The translations under genes and the position numbers were made by a program. The notes beneath the pieces were generated by a model. It had not been told where the DNA came from, did no database searches, and saw nothing but the letters and a program-made list of their open reading frames with translations. Shown here piece after piece: positions 11,409-24,656 of a stretch of 64,000 nucleotides of DNA. Numbering within the stretch: the stretch's first letter is position 1; the number at the start of each line of letters is the position of its first letter. This DNA is from Cryptomeria japonica. Taxonomy: Eukaryota; Streptophyta; Pinopsida; Cupressales; Cupressaceae. The DNA lies in the NCBI RefSeq assembly GCF_030272615.1, contig NC_081405.1, positions 154,983,613 through 155,047,612 on the forward strand, given 5' to 3'.

Positions 11409-13782
11409 CATTTCTTGATAATTTCAAAGGGGAAAATAATAGTGATGGAGGATTGATATGTGACAATCATTGAAACTCATATCAATAACGATCAAAGCAC
11501 ATAGCAATGATGCCTAAGGACAATAAATAGTAAATAGCTTTGTCCACAATAGCCAAAAGAAAGCATACAAGGCAAAACATGATTCCAGCCTTCCAAAACA
11601 GAGAACAATGTTCTTTTCACAGTTGTAGCAGTAGTTAACTTGGCAATCATTATCAATAAATACAGTCTCTGTACAATCTCAATGCATGGAAAATAAACTA
11701 TCATACAATTGCAACATCAAGATCTAAGATAGTGGACAACATGAAGGGTAAAACAAGGCATGTATATTCACTCATATGATTGTTATAGTGTTATTATAAT
11801 AAGGTGTTCATAGTATTATCAAAAAAGAAATTACAGGTCCAAAATTAGATACCAATCTTAAGACACCCCTGTCTAATAAGGGAGTAAAACAATAGCCGAA
11901 ATGAATCAATAAGAGGCCACAAAATAATAAGGTATAAATAAAAGAGCTTATTTATATGGAGAAAAGAAGCATTAGAGAAGAGTTTTGCATCAACCAAGGG
12001 TAGAGATAAAGGAAAATAAACTTTTCTATACAATCCAAGGTCACCATTTCAGTGCTATAAAGATAGAATAGTGCTTATGGATAGTTGACAACAATCATGA
12101 AGAATGAGAAGAAAAGATGTAAAAAAGTTTGTCCTAAATCACGTTGAAGAGAACACAAAGATGCAGTCTATGTAGGGCATTGAATAATAAATGTCAAGAA
12201 TGTTGTTATTTTAACATATAAAGACACTAAGACATACAGTTCTTAGGTCTGCAAAGATCTCATCATTAATATACAATTTTTTGATGCCACATTCAAAAAT
12301 AATAAAGTTCCAAACACATAGATGTCATCCAAACATAGAGATCATGACATATAGAAGTCATCATAACAAGACATCATGAGTAGCTACAACCATAGGACTC
12401 ATAATGCAATGAACATTTTTAATCCCAAAGCTTCTTTACAGTCATAAGATCATAAAGACAATTAAATGCATAAGAAAGGGTAGTATATTAGTGAAAGTCA
12501 CAATGAAAAGGGACATAAGGGTAGCCAATAACATGAAGTGGATGCTTCCAAACAATGATCAGTACAGCCTACCCTAGAACTACAATCATAGCACATGAAC
12601 AATGCCACATTTTCAACAAGTGTAGAGATGAAAAAATATTTGTGTGCCTTAAGAGTAGTGAAATATTCATGTGCCTTAAGAGTAGCGAGTCATCACAAGT
12701 TATGCATAGAGGATCAATGCTAAGTATAGCCATGGAGTGGTCACTGAAGACCTTATTCATGACAATGTCAATGAGTTTCTTGAGAGACTGAAGAAGAATT
12801 GAAGGATATCTCAAGAAACAATCTTTTGACTATTAAAAGGGATAAAATTATGGTAGTAGTCATTGTCAAAGATGTCAAAGCAAGTATCATAGTGCATCAA
12901 ACTATAATGACAATGAGACAAAGAATCACAAACAAAGACTAAAATTTTCAGTCAGAGTGATAACAGATAGAGCAAGCAACCCATAGTTGTTTCAATAGTT
13001 TGAAGAGAATTCCTTGAGAGAGAACAATGCAAGCTCAAGTTGAAGAAGGATACAAGAATCAAGGCACATAACATAAGCTAGGTAAATAGTGATTCTAATC
13101 CTTTGATAGTAAGAGAAACCAAAAGGAATGTTGTGACAAAGATGTGTGATAAGAATGGGGTCTTCATAAGATTTAATAGTCATGACCAACATTGTAAAAA
13201 TTCATCAAAGTAGCCTTAGTATACTTCAAGGATAGTCAAAGAAGCCTATGATAGTATTGAAGGGACAGTGACCACATGTGCATCTAGTAGATAATAGCCT
13301 TTTAAAGGTCATAGAAATCATGTCATGGATCCATGAAAGATGAAGATAGCTTTGTGATAAAGAGTCTCAGTCATACCCAAGTTCAAAATAAAGTTTGCAG
13401 CCTCTATAAAAAAACATACATCACTGTGAACTTTTCCATAAGATATCTCTATGAATGGTCAAAAGACAATGCTCACAATATCATGACACTATCACAAATT
13501 TTGCAATCATGAGAACATATATAAAGATCAAAATATTGTTGCCCATATTAGTTAAATAATAGTCTATTTGACTATCATGGGTTGAATAGAAATATAGGTC
13601 TAAAAGGGCTTCAAGGAGGAATCATCCATAGTAATTATGCAAGATGATCATGAAGGTAATTTTTAAAATACGAGGAAGAGTGGTCCTTTCATCTTAAGAC
13701 CAGTCCCTTGTTCTTTAAGATTAATCCTTCAATGCTATCACCAAAAGAGCTTAAAAGGACATTGTCACAGAGAAGAATAGTG
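11409..13782. other. 2.4 kb of unassigned AT-rich sequence
   Basis: Only short frames of no evident similarity are present. A small local duplication (GTGCCTTAAGAGTAG at about 12645 and 12672) is visible. It may be decayed retroelement sequence, but nothing supports a specific call. Confidence 0.45.
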
Positions 13783-14300
13783 TGTTGGATATTGCTACTG
13801 CTAGGATATGTTGTTGTCATTGATATCAACATATTCCTATGTTTTGGTGTTGCACAAAGTTGTTTGGTGTATTTGTGATTGCATTGAGTTGATCTAGTTG
13901 GTTTATCTATTTAGGATGGTTGGTTTATTTATCTATTTATCATGTGATGTAATTTTATAATTGAGGCTTGAGGGTTTGGTCACCCTTGTAGTCGAGGTTG
14001 ATGATTTTTATATATAGGTGGTATAGTCATGTAATTTGAGTGTTGAAGTTGTGTCTGTATTATTAGAGAATGGTGTATGTGTACATAAGTGAGTTTATCC
14101 TCCAGTCTGGTGTATTGAGAAGAGATTGTGGTAGGATAGAAAAATGTGTTTAACTAGAACTGTCATCGAGCGTTAGCATATGGTATATTTCTAGTTCATG
14201 TAATCCGAGCATTATTGTAAGGTAGTTAACCTTCCTTGAGGGTTGGAACCTTCCCCAATTAGACATCAGTCAACTTAATATCTTATACAAGGATTGCATA
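13783..14300 (+). repeat. possible LTR remnant with degenerate primer-site-like end
   Basis: The block starts TGTTGGATATTG and contains the LTR-like phrases GTCATTGATATCAACATA and AGGGTTGGAACCTTCCCC. It is followed near 14301 by CACAGAGCC, which resembles a decayed initiator-Met primer site. No partner LTR or target duplication was found. Confidence 0.35.
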
Positions 14301-14488
14301 CCACAGAGCCATTAGATATGTTTTGAGATGAAAAAGAAGAGTTAGATGGTTTTGGTTCAATGATGATAATTTCTATTTTCAAGTAATTTGATTCGGTATA
14401 TTATACTGAAACATGATTTCATAACTAACATTTCAACTTCTATATAACTAGTTCTATAGCCCAATTTTGTTGCCTGTGAAGAAATACC

Positions 14489-17400
14489 ATGTCAAACAAT
14501 ATCAATGAACAACAAAATAAGGAGACAATTGCTAGATTGTGGTCTAACTTGAAAAGAAAAGGTGATGGAAAATGTTATTGTTCATGCAAAATTTGTAAGG
14601 GGTTAAAGACTAGAAGACTTCTAATCAAAACAACGAAGAAACATTGTAGGCTGCATGGTCACATTGAAGGTGGACATGATTATCATCCATTGGTAAGTTT
14701 TTCATTATATCTTTTTAACAATTTATATACATAATAAATCACGTGATGATGAGATCATGATCACAGTTTATTTTTGTTTATCAATTTTATATAGGTCGAG
14801 CACCCCATAGCACATGGTATGGATCAACACAGCCCCAAGAATATGGTTTTCAAAGTGGATGAACATGGAGGTGTGAATATCGAAGCTGAAGATAATGATC
14901 CCATGGAAGATGACGATCATGAGCTAGAAAACACAATTGAAGATGATGGTACAAATACATTGATCCATGACTCATTTAGTACTCGTGCATCTGATCATGA
15001 TGATGAAGATGACATTGATGTTGTTCATGATGTCCCTCTACTTGAGAAGGTATCTGAGGCCCTTTACAAAGGCTTGTAGGCAACTCTTCTCTCCGCTGTA
15101 TTGTTGTTGGTGAGCTTGAAGGTTATGAATGGTTTATCCACCATAACAATTTCACATATGTTAAGGTATGTCATATATGTCATAATAAACTATGAATCAT
15201 GTTGTACCATTAATATTCTTTATATTAACAAATTATATTTTTTTGTTGTAGATTGATAGGTGAGATTTTGTTACCACCATCAAATATTCTACCTCGCTCA
15301 TATCGAGAATTATTTGCCATTATGAACGATATTGGAATGGAGTATCAAGCAATAGATGCTTCTCCCATTGATCATATTATATATCACAAACAACATGAAT
15401 TTCAAACTGAATGCCTTGAATGTCATATCATTAGATATCGAACAGATCAAATAACAAAAAGGGTTCCTTGCAAGGTTCTTCGCTATATTCCCATTAGTCC
15501 ACGTATGCAACGATTATTCAAGTGCACTAGCTTGGCACAATTTATGGATTACCATGCATGCAATAGAAGGCAAGATGATATTATTTGAATGCCTGCAGAT
15601 GGTTCAACATTTATGGAGATAGAGGAAAAGTGGCCACACTTTAAAGAAGAACCTTGTAATCTCAGGCTTTCATTGGCAGTGGATGGTGTCAATCCATTTG
15701 GAGAGATGAGATCTATTTACTCAGTGTAGCCTATTTTTGTTATCAACAATAACATTCCTCCATGGATGTCAATAAAGTGGGAGCACATAATGTTGGCAAT
15801 GATTGTTCTGGGTATTTTATCATTTAAATATAGTCGTCTAAATTTAATTATAAATATTGCAGTAAAATGGTCATAATAATTATGTAATGTTTTTGTTCAT
15901 TTGATTAGGTAAGAACCAAGTTAAAGATATGAATGTATATATGGAGCCTCTTATCGATGAGTTGCTGGAGTTATGGAATGGTGTCACTATGTATGACGTC
16001 TCTAGACCAGTAGGACAAAGACAATGTCAATTCCATGTGATGCTTCTATGGACAATAAATGATGCCCCGGGGCTAGCACATTTTTGTGGTATGTTATAGT
16101 GTTTAAGTTGTGCATGAACATTATAATTCAAAAAAATATCATATTTAATCCAATTATACATTATCTTGTAGGTCTTCAAACAAAGGGAAAATTTGCATGT
16201 CCTGTTTGTGGTCCAAAGATGAAATCTCGTCATTCAAAAAGTTTAGGAAAGCAGGTGTTTGATGAGTATAGGTAGTTTCTCCACAAAAATCATAAGTATC
16301 GAAATACTTAAAAAACATCTTTTCAATGGGAAAGAAGAGAATACATCAAAGCCATGAAGAATGAAACCTCACCTATGGAAGTTGGAATATAATAGAATGA
16401 ATCGTCAAGGTAATGCCATTCCATCTATTGGTTTGTCATAAAACATCTTTTCTATTTTGTTTTGTTTACTGATGATGTGATTGATGATCATGAAGGTCAT
16501 GAAGGCATAAATGGCCACCTTCCTAAGGGACTAAAAAGTTATCCCCGATAATTTAGTAGGTTGCCCTACTACAAGCAGTTACAAATTGTTCATTTGTTTG
16601 ATAGTATGCATATTGGAAAGAATATAACATAGACAATATGGAAAATATTGGATGGAAGGCATGAAAAAGAAAAAAATGTCAAAATATGTAGTGACATTTA
16701 GGATTCCAATCATGCAATGATAAATGTCATTCAATAAAATAGCCATGGAGACCAAATTAATATAAGTGAGCTTCCTTAGTTATTAACGGACCAGCAAAGC
16801 AATGCTATAAAAGAAGTCATACGAAAAATTCTATTTCCCACAGGATTTGCTGCGAACATAAACAATCTCATATCAAAGAAAAGTGAATTTGGGCCAGGGA
16901 TGAAAACGCATGATTGACATACCTTCATTAAGGTAATTCATGTTCTTGTGTTTTTAGTATGTATTTAAGTATTGCATGTACGTGTACTTTTCATTGTATT
17001 ATGTTACAAAAAAATGAAAAGATAATTTTATAATTGTTGCAGTACATTCTACCTCTATCTCTCCTAGACGACTTCGACAATAATGTCAAGCAAGTCATAT
17101 ATGATCTTGGAAAATACATGAGGTAAGTAGTGATATTTGTTCAGTTTGTTGTATAGATATTATATTTGCGATTTGTTTTACTTGTTATGTAATATATTTT
17201 TTGTGTCTTGAATACCTTGTAGGTGGTTGTCATGTAAAGAAATCCATAAAGATGATATAAAATATTGGAAAAGACAAAATCCTCATTTAATGTGTGAAAT
17301 GCAAAAGTGTCTACCTCCAGCTTTTTTCAATGCACAAGAACACTACCTCATAAACCAACTTGAGGAGATTGAATTGTGTGGACCTATACAAACTAGGTCA

Positions 17401-18555
17401 ATGTGGATGGTTGAGAGGCACTTGAAATTTTTGAAGATTTTGGTTTGACAAAGAGAACATCCTGAGGGTTCTATGGTGGAGGGATATATGGTATACCGAA
17501 ATATGGTGTACATTTCTGAATATCTTCCTAAGTTTGCAGCAAAGATCCACGTGGATTGCATTTGGGATCCCAACACCATTAACAAATTCGAAGGGGAGTA
17601 CTTGACAGGGAAAGGTAGATTGAGAAAAGTGAGAGGTAATTATAAGATGTTATTGTAGTTAATTAATTCTTAATCTTCAAAATAAATTGATTGTAAGACG
17701 TCTATTTATTTTTTGTACAGTTGGTCGAGAGTGGGATGCACTACATTTGACTGGATGATGGTATGGATTGAACATTGTCAACATTCTGGATGCACGTTAA
17801 CATGTGAAGGTGTGGCTTTATTGGTTAAAGAAGCACATCGTAATGGAGATTTCAATGTTACGCAAAGGGAAATTGATTTAGCATATGGTTTAAGAGATAA
17901 ATAGGTACTTATAAATTTATTATTCACCCACATGTTTATCAACTCACAATGCAATAAATTTTACATGTTTGACATATCACAGTTCAAACACCACAACACT
18001 ATGTGCTGCAATGGTCATAAATTCCGCATAAAAAAGTTGGACAACATGAAGAAAACTTGTGATTCTGGCATCACTGCAGTCTTTGAGGTGACAAATATTT
18101 CATCAAGAAATGACATACATCCTCAATAGTCTCAAAATCTATACTATGGCATTTTGGATGATATAATTGAGTGTGACTTTAATTCCTTCAAATTAGTTTT
18201 GTTTGTTGTCAAATGGTATAGGCTACGATTGAATAAAAATGATCCTTATAGAATTGTTATTGAACATGATAATGGTTTTATAATGCTAAATACAAGTTCA
18301 TTTGAACCAGTTGGGGATGAGCCCTATGTTCTTCCAAGCCAATGTGAGCAAGTATTTTACTCAGAGGTTCCACATAAACCGGGTTGGTCATTTGTTGTTA
18401 GACATGATCCAAGAGGAAGGCTGATAAAGTATAATGTGATGGAAGAAGAAGATACCGAAGAAGTAGAAGATGAAGTGGATGATGATCACGATCAACAATT
18501 TCTCAATAAAGAAGAAGAAGAAGAAGAAGAAGAAGAAGAAGAAGAAGAAGAAGAA

Positions 18556-18631
<76 letters not shown>

Positions 18632-18651
18632 TTCATGATGATGAAGAATGA
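14489..18651 (+). pseudogene. tnp2-type CACTA transposase (Transposase_21, DUF4218, DUF4216), disrupted
   Basis: Exon 1 (14489 to about 14690) carries KCYCSCKICKG and CRLHGHI. Exon 2 (from about 14795) is acidic and ends with the frame through LYKGL, a stop, then LLSAVLLLVSLKVMNGLS. Exon 3 (about 15252-15590) holds LRYIPISPRMQRLFKC. The Transposase_21 core continues through LRLSLAVDGVNPFGEMRS, a stop, WSIKWEH-like residues, MEPLIDELLELWNGV, LLWTINDAPG and a CPVC pair (16199). A DUF4218-like part (17060-17640) includes QLEEIELCGPIQTRSMWMVE and PEGSMVEGYMVYR. A DUF4216-like part (18000-18430) precedes an acidic low-complexity tail. Several stops (for example near 15078, 15587 and 17447) and weakened segments show that it is dead. 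Confidence 0.75.
18508..18633 (+). repeat. (GAA)n-(GAT)n compound microsatellite
   Basis: About 47 bases of GAA triplets change to about 75 bases of GAT triplets within the transposase frame, giving a Glu run and then an Asp run. The switch keeps the reading phase. The frame closes with TGA at 18649. Confidence 0.9.
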
Positions 18652-19648
18652 AATGTATGAGGTATGCGATTAGTATATTATCTATTTAATATTGACTTCT
18701 TGATAGAATTTTTTTACATAATTAATTCATTAGGTTTTTAATTCTAATGCCATTACATAATTAATTCATGATGCACCTTTTAATATGGAGATGGAGATAG
18801 GGAGAGTGACTATTTATGTGACATTTTTTAAATTGTGTTTATTTATGGAAATTGGATTGTTTATTACCTATGTGATGGATTACATGTTAATGATGACACA
18901 TGATATGTGATGCTAATCGTGATGCTCAATTACATATATGATGACACATCATGTGATGCTTCTGATACATATGTATTTATTGTTTATCAACTTGTAGTAA
19001 TGCTTATGATGCTCAATTGATGGTGTTGATTTCAGGTATAGTCCCTGTGTGATGCTGTCACCCTTGGTGGGAAAAGGTCGTTGACTACAGACATCGTCAA
19101 CCATTTAGTTGAGGATCCTGCATAGTCTACATAAAGTAAAGGTAAGGAATTAAAAAATTTACAATGGTTTTGATGACATCTTTTTATTATTTAATACTCC
19201 TTTTGTCTACAAAGTTCATGTTGTTCATGTTGTGTACTATGTAATTTTTAGCTAACATAAGATAATTGAATTACATTGTACATTGAACCCCTTTGAGGAG
19301 GATCTTGCACAGTCTCATGGATGGATAGGTATAACTAGTCAATACACCCTATAGAAATAGTTTATTTTTTAAAAATTACTTGGAAAACAAACTTCCTCAG
19401 TTTTTCAAACCTTGACATTAGCAGCAAATCTAATACAGTTATCAACACTTGAGGCCCTAGTTGGACTTATTCCAATTTTCATCCCAAAATCAACTTTAGG
19501 GCTGACTTCTTCATCAACATTACCCTCATTTGCAAAATTTCTCTCTCATTACCAATTAACTCTCTCATTTCATGGAGTGTAGGTACCCCCAAATAGGTAT
19601 TTTTTAGATCTGTCTTCGTCGAGTGAGGAAAATGCAGGAATAGAAAAT
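18652..19648. other. non-coding interval of the CACTA element
   Basis: AT-rich sequence, possibly intron and intergenic DNA between the transposase and SET-like modules. Degenerate ATGATG.CAC.TGTGATG phrases recur at 18890-18970. No coding signal is supported. Confidence 0.5.
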
Positions 19649-20330
19649 AAAAGTGACACATGTAGTAGGTCTACAATAGGGAGATCAACAAGAGGTCAAA
19701 AGATTAGAAGAAAATTCAATAAACACATGAAATTTTTCCTTGCTCAAGGGGGGTCATGTTCTTATGATGATGAGACCAAAGGTGACATTGAGGTGCCACT
19801 GAGGTACAAACGTCTAATGAAACAATGGGTGCCCAAGGAACTTCCTTCAATAAACACCAATTTTTGTGTTAATGATAGGATATATCGCATAGCACCTTCG
19901 TCGTTACATGGTTTAGGCTTATTTTCCATGGATGACATAAAGGTCTATTACAATAGAGTTGTTGAATTGATGGAGTTTGTCAGACCTTGTTACAATTACA
20001 ATAATTGGATGCAGATTGTTAAATATAAAAAAACTATGCTTAGGTATGCACTGTCAGCAAATTATATACAATAGAAAGATAATGATCAAAGTAAACGAGT
20101 GGTTGTATACATTGATGGTCGGCCAAAAGCAACAGGGAATATTGTAGGTTTTATAAATAGTACGTGACCTAGGTCAACTAATAAACAACCAATTGCATAT
20201 TTGAGGCATGCGAGGGAAATCATGTATTTGTATGTGCGATAAAATCAATAAGTGCAGGCTAAGAGCTTCTAATCGATTACAGTTTGAGTCGTATAGATAC
20301 AAACAAAGTTAATATCATGGGGGTGATATG
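19649..20330 (+). pseudogene. SET-domain-like segment inside the CACTA element
   Basis: The frame 19727-20074 contains a candidate SET N-motif (GLGLFSMDDIK). After a stop it continues with GNIVGFINST and STNKQP. A one-base shift then gives the NC..E step (NCIFEACEGNHVFVCAIKS) and ISAG, a stop, ELLIDYSL, close to the SET hallmark GEELLIDY. Together these match the order of the SET lysine-methyltransferase fold, although the canonical NH of the NHSC motif is not evident. At least three nonsense codons and one frameshift make it non-functional. Its position between the two CACTA transposase genes, on the same strand, suggests it belonged to the element. The alternative is a nested gene fragment. 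Confidence 0.6.
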
Positions 20331-20465
20331 TACTAAATACCATTTAAATTAACCAACCTCCAATTAATGAATCCAATATACCATTTTATTATGAAGTTTT
20401 TTTGCTAAGTCTATTGGTTTAATTTCGCTAACCTTTTTAATATTTTTTCTTTGTCACAGGCCAAC

Positions 20466-23379
20466 ATGGATCCATCACATATCGGAGATAGGGATGTAGC
20501 TTGCGACACTTCTACTGAGAAGGTAAACCTCATTGTAATTGTACACATTAGATAGAAGCAAATTGTTACATTATTATGTTCTTTTTCTTAGTGATTTATA
20601 ATAATTTTGTAATTTTTAATGATATTCTTGACATAGATGGATGTTCGGGGAAAGGGAAAGGGAGTTGCAGTACCTGAGCACCTTTCTAGGGATGTGGAAT
20701 CATTAGGGTTAAGCGATGATGACCCTGAAGATCCCACACACCTTATGAAATTCTTTAAAATGCCTCTTAGAAAAATTAGAAAAGAGATTGTTGCTTTGGT
20801 AGCCATGCATCCTATTACTGATGAGATATGAGAGAGGGTGGAATTATTGCTTCAAACAACAAAAGACTTGCAAGTAAGCAATAATCAAATACTTAATTAT
20901 AACAAAAGTTCAATAATGGTTTATATTTTATTCTCTTTTATGTCATTAACTAAAACATGTACGTATTATTTTTACAGCAATTTATCTGCACTCATGAAAG
21001 TCATTCCCATGATCAGGGTGTTGTAGGATCTTCAAGTGATGACGGTTTTCTTGTATTATCACTTGCTTGGCTTATCACTCTGAGTACCCAAAACACATCA
21101 TACTTGATACTATCAATTTTCAAAATAAATGTTCATCCTTGTTTACAATTCTTGCACTTTTCATATATTTAATGTATTATTCTTTAGGTGTTGTCAATGT
21201 TATTGTGCAAATGCCACCGCCGCCTCATCAGAGGTTACCCTCACCCATATTGTCAACTGCAATGTCGACAACACGTAGCATGCAAACATCCTCTAGTGCA
21301 CGTCATATTGGCCCGCCCACTATTGGTAGATCCCTCTTTTGCTCTATCTTTTGTCATGTGTTTATTTCCCTTCAAGCATTCTTTCTTGAATTCTAATGCC
21401 ATTTCATAGTGGATTCATTTTTTGCAGGAGGAGATGCACATGAGGATGTGCCAGAGGTGACTACTGCTGATAACATACCATCATTTCTTGGATCTTCTCG
21501 TATTTCTAGTACAGGAACATTGCAGACCACATTGGTGGTGAGCGACGAAGAAATGATTCCCTTAAAGATACAAAAGGTTCTAGGTACTTTAAAATTATTA
21601 TTATATATACTCTAATTGTAATTTACTTTATGATCACTCATTTTAGACTAATGATCCCATGGATTTTTTGCAGGCAATGATATTTTCTATAAACATCTTA
21701 GTGACATTGCATTGTAGATATTTGGGCCCACCATATGTAAAAGGTGGTACATCATATGTGAACTAACCCTAATCCACTATTTTGATTTCATATCATTGCT
21801 AGAATAGTTTTCCTTTGATCCATTTCTTGAAGTGTAATAAATGTAGCTTCAGTTCATTTATGAATCTAACAGGTTTGTTTTTGCTTTAAAAGGTGGAATG
21901 ACCAAGAAAAAAGGTTAAAAGATGAATTGACAAACCAAATGGTTGAGTGGTTTGGAAATGACATCTTTGACAAAACCAAGCTCCTTGAAAAAGCTGGCAC
22001 ATATCTAAAGTATGTGAGGGACCAATACAAGACCCATTTGGAGAGGAACCCAAAGTACGAGCGTCCCCCCATGATTCCAGAGAGGGAGTGGAAGAACCTG
22101 ATTTTGGATGCCAAGGAGAGAATTGAAAGGAAAAAAGGAAATACACCACTAGATGCCAAAAGAAGGTATGAGATACTATTAATAATGTAATAATGTACTA
22201 ATTAATTACTCTTTATATTTATATAATCTAACATATTTCAAACTTTTTATAGACTGAGTGACACGTCAAAGGAAACCAAGGAAAGGTAAGAAAAGCACGA
22301 GCAACACAAACTCAGCTCTGGTGGTTACATGAAACTTGCTGCATGAATTGTAAGTATCTCATGTAAATGAAATATTGCATCAAAATATTAATAAATTGCA
22401 AACATTTTTTTTTTATCAAACAATGAAAGCAAAATTCACGGTACCAAGAAAAAATGCAGGGCTCTGAATTCAATAGAGCACCCACAGAATATGACAAGAG
22501 AATTTCCTACCAGCAAGGCTATTCAGCCGTGGCTAATCAGCTACGAGAATTAAGTGGGCATACACAACATTCGAGTGCATCCATCACACAGGTAAATATG
22601 CTAAATGGAAGTTGTTTCAAATTGAATACTTTACCAATAATCTAATTGATGTTGAGTTCCAACATAAAGTGACTATATTTGTTTTAAATAAGCAAGCAAT
22701 GATAACAATGTGCATGTCATTGGAATGTAGCCTGCTAATCGTGAAACACCACCTGCACATGAAGGTCCGGATGTGCATCCTAGTAGTGGAGGTATTCATT
22801 TGCTATTCAAATTTATTCATTTACCTGTTAATACAATTAAACATCTTAATTTGTAATTAGAGTAGTAATTAATGTAACCTTTTTTGTTAATATTTAAGAG
22901 CATGTAGTTGGTGGTGAGCAAGTGGAGCATGATCTGGCTACACAACATCAAGAACGTGATGTTCCCCACTCAGGTAAAGAGGACAACTATTATTGCTTTA
23001 AACAAATATAATTACAATTGGTGCTCAACAATAATGTAACCTTTAGTATTTCAACTTTAGATGATCTAGAGGGTGTTCAACATGTTGAGGTTGGCTACAC
23101 AAAATGATGTGGCCCCATCAGGTAAAGAGCACAATAATTATGTTCTCTGGATTAATGAAATACTTGTAACAATAATATATTTTTTTGAATTTAACCCATT
23201 TCTTTGTTATTGTAGAGGACCCCCCTTCGCTTTAGTGTCCTCGTCCTCAGTATAGGACTAGGCATACATCAAGATCATGAGCAGTTGGTGGAACATCTAC
23301 AAAGGGGGGAAATGATGAAGAAACCGATGTTCCACTTAGTCTTTTCATAGCTTCAAAGAAAAAACAAAAAAATAAATGA
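20466..23379 (+). pseudogene. Transposase_24 (tnpA-type, En/Spm) multi-exon gene
   Basis: ATG at 20466 starts a small exon ending before GTAAAC (about 20523). Further exons are at about 20637-20872 (DDDPEDPTHLMKFFKMP) and 20980 onward. The diagnostic exon is at about 21892-22165: YLKYVRDQYKTHLERNPKYE, PPMIPEREWKNLI and ERIERKKGNTP are typical of the plant Ptta/En/Spm transposase family. The next exon (about 22253) has HKLSSGGY. Small exons at about 22458, 22731, 22900 and 23061 end at GT donors. The last (about 23217) reaches TGA at 23377-23379. Stops inside exons (for example 20829) indicate decay. Such proteins bind subterminal repeats in known CACTA systems. Confidence 0.65.
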
Positions 23380-23420
23380 TTGTAATCTAACTTATTTGAT
23401 AATGATTGATTTTTATGTGT

Positions 23421-23449
23421 TAGTGAATGTAATTATGTGCTAATTAATG
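23421..23449. repeat. 29-bp duplication, left copy
   Basis: TAGTGAATGTAATTATGTGC plus TAATTAATG is repeated exactly at 24628-24656 on the other side of the solo LTR. That is far longer than the usual 5-bp target duplication. Confidence 0.85.
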
Positions 23450-24619
23450 TTAGGCCCAATATGGAAAGCTAATATACTAAGAGGGGAGGGGTGAATTAGT
23501 AGTTCAAATCTTTTCTTCAACAATAACTTTACTGTTAAGCATAAACTGAAAACTGTTGTAACATAATATAATGCTAAAACAAATAAATAACAATCATACA
23601 TGATTCACTCCATAACACATATATTTTGGTTACGCAAAAACTCTTGGTTAGAGAGAAAAACTGTGGTGGGGATGACACCCACAACTTCACTACTGCAATA
23701 ATAAAGGTTGCTCGGTTAGAACTACATGTTTAGCTATTTCTGATAGCTTACCCTGTTAGGAGTATCAGGATCTTTAGATCTACCTTGCTAAAGGATTTTA
23801 CAACACTTATTCTAAATGCTACACCTGGTTAAAGGCTTTACAATTTATAGACTTTGTTAGAGTCTTTTACCCTGTTAAAGGTTTCTCTTACAACTCAAAA
23901 TATTACAATCAAAATCTTACAAAATATCTGCAACTTCACATCTAAAATGTTATAGCAGATTCTATGTGCTCAAAATGAACTTACCTTACTTATAGCATAC
24001 CTCAGTAAACCATAAATTAACTCGGTAAACCTTTCTGTTTACTCTGTTCCTTGACTGTTCTTTGAAATCCTTCTCGGTGACCTCTGTGTATCTCTATCAA
24101 TCGTAACAGTCATAACACTCAGTGCTTTCCCATGATTTTGCTTTTCACACATGTCTTGCTTCACACACATATATTTGATCCTCAATCCATGCTATATAAA
24201 TAGATCTCTTGTAATGGTGATCTGTTCATGCTTCAATCTTACAAACATGATTCATTAAATGAATAACCATACAAAATTATTTCATTGGATAGATGTCCTC
24301 AAAATCATATAAAATCTATAAGTGCAATTTCCAATGTGTTAACAGTTTTCTTGTTCCGCGATCTTTGTAACATGTTTCCCATATGTGTCTAGGTTCAATG
24401 AATTTGGTAACACGTTTCACTTTGTGTGTATTAACTCAGTATACCATCTTTGCTACTCGGTAGTCATAGAATGTTACTTAGTAGACAACTTGATGTATAC
24501 TAAACTTTGTGACTTGTAACTTCTGTAACCGATTGCTTTGTGCTTACCGACTGAATATTTCAGTAGTAATAACCGACTAGAGTATATAGAATGAATTTGG
24601 ACATAAAACTAATGACAAC
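23448..24619 (-). repeat. solo LTR (Element 1/3 superfamily) in the CACTA tail
   Basis: The block begins TGTTAGGCCC on the plus strand, and a G-rich run before TGAATTAG (23480-23499) lies near that end, as in the Element 3 LTR. Reverse-complemented, it matches the solo LTR at 31801: both contain GAATCTGCT, then ATTTTAGATGTGAAGTTGCAG. It also has several AACAGGGT and CCTTTAAC phrases typical of that LTR. The right end, near GACAAC at 24619, is approximate. No internal region remains. Confidence 0.7.
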
Positions 24620-24627
24620 TTAGTAAA

Positions 24628-24656
24628 TAGTGAATGTAATTATGTGCTAATTAATG
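24628..24656. repeat. 29-bp duplication, right copy
   Basis: Exact copy of 23421-23449. About 8 bp separate it from the approximate LTR end. Confidence 0.85.

Larger units (their letters stand above)
14489..23425 (+). mobile_element. CACTA (En/Spm) DNA transposon, decayed; ends not located
   Basis: Coding modules in the usual order lie on one strand: a tnp2-type transposase with its C-terminal DUF4218 and DUF4216 regions, a SET-like segment, and a Transposase_24 (tnpA-type) gene. Introns with GT...AG borders remain, which marks a DNA element and not a retrocopy. I could not identify CACTA/TAGTG terminal inverted repeats or the 3-bp target duplication, so the limits given are those of the coding content. 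It lies between the LTRs of Element 2. Confidence 0.7.

Noticed and set aside
13484-13491. CACTA word as the CACTA element terminus
   Set aside because: No matching TAGTG terminus or 3-bp duplication was found; the word is expected by chance.
18388-18673. Reading frames made of Ile/Phe or Lys/Met runs
   Set aside because: Artefacts of the GAA/GAT microsatellite read in other frames.
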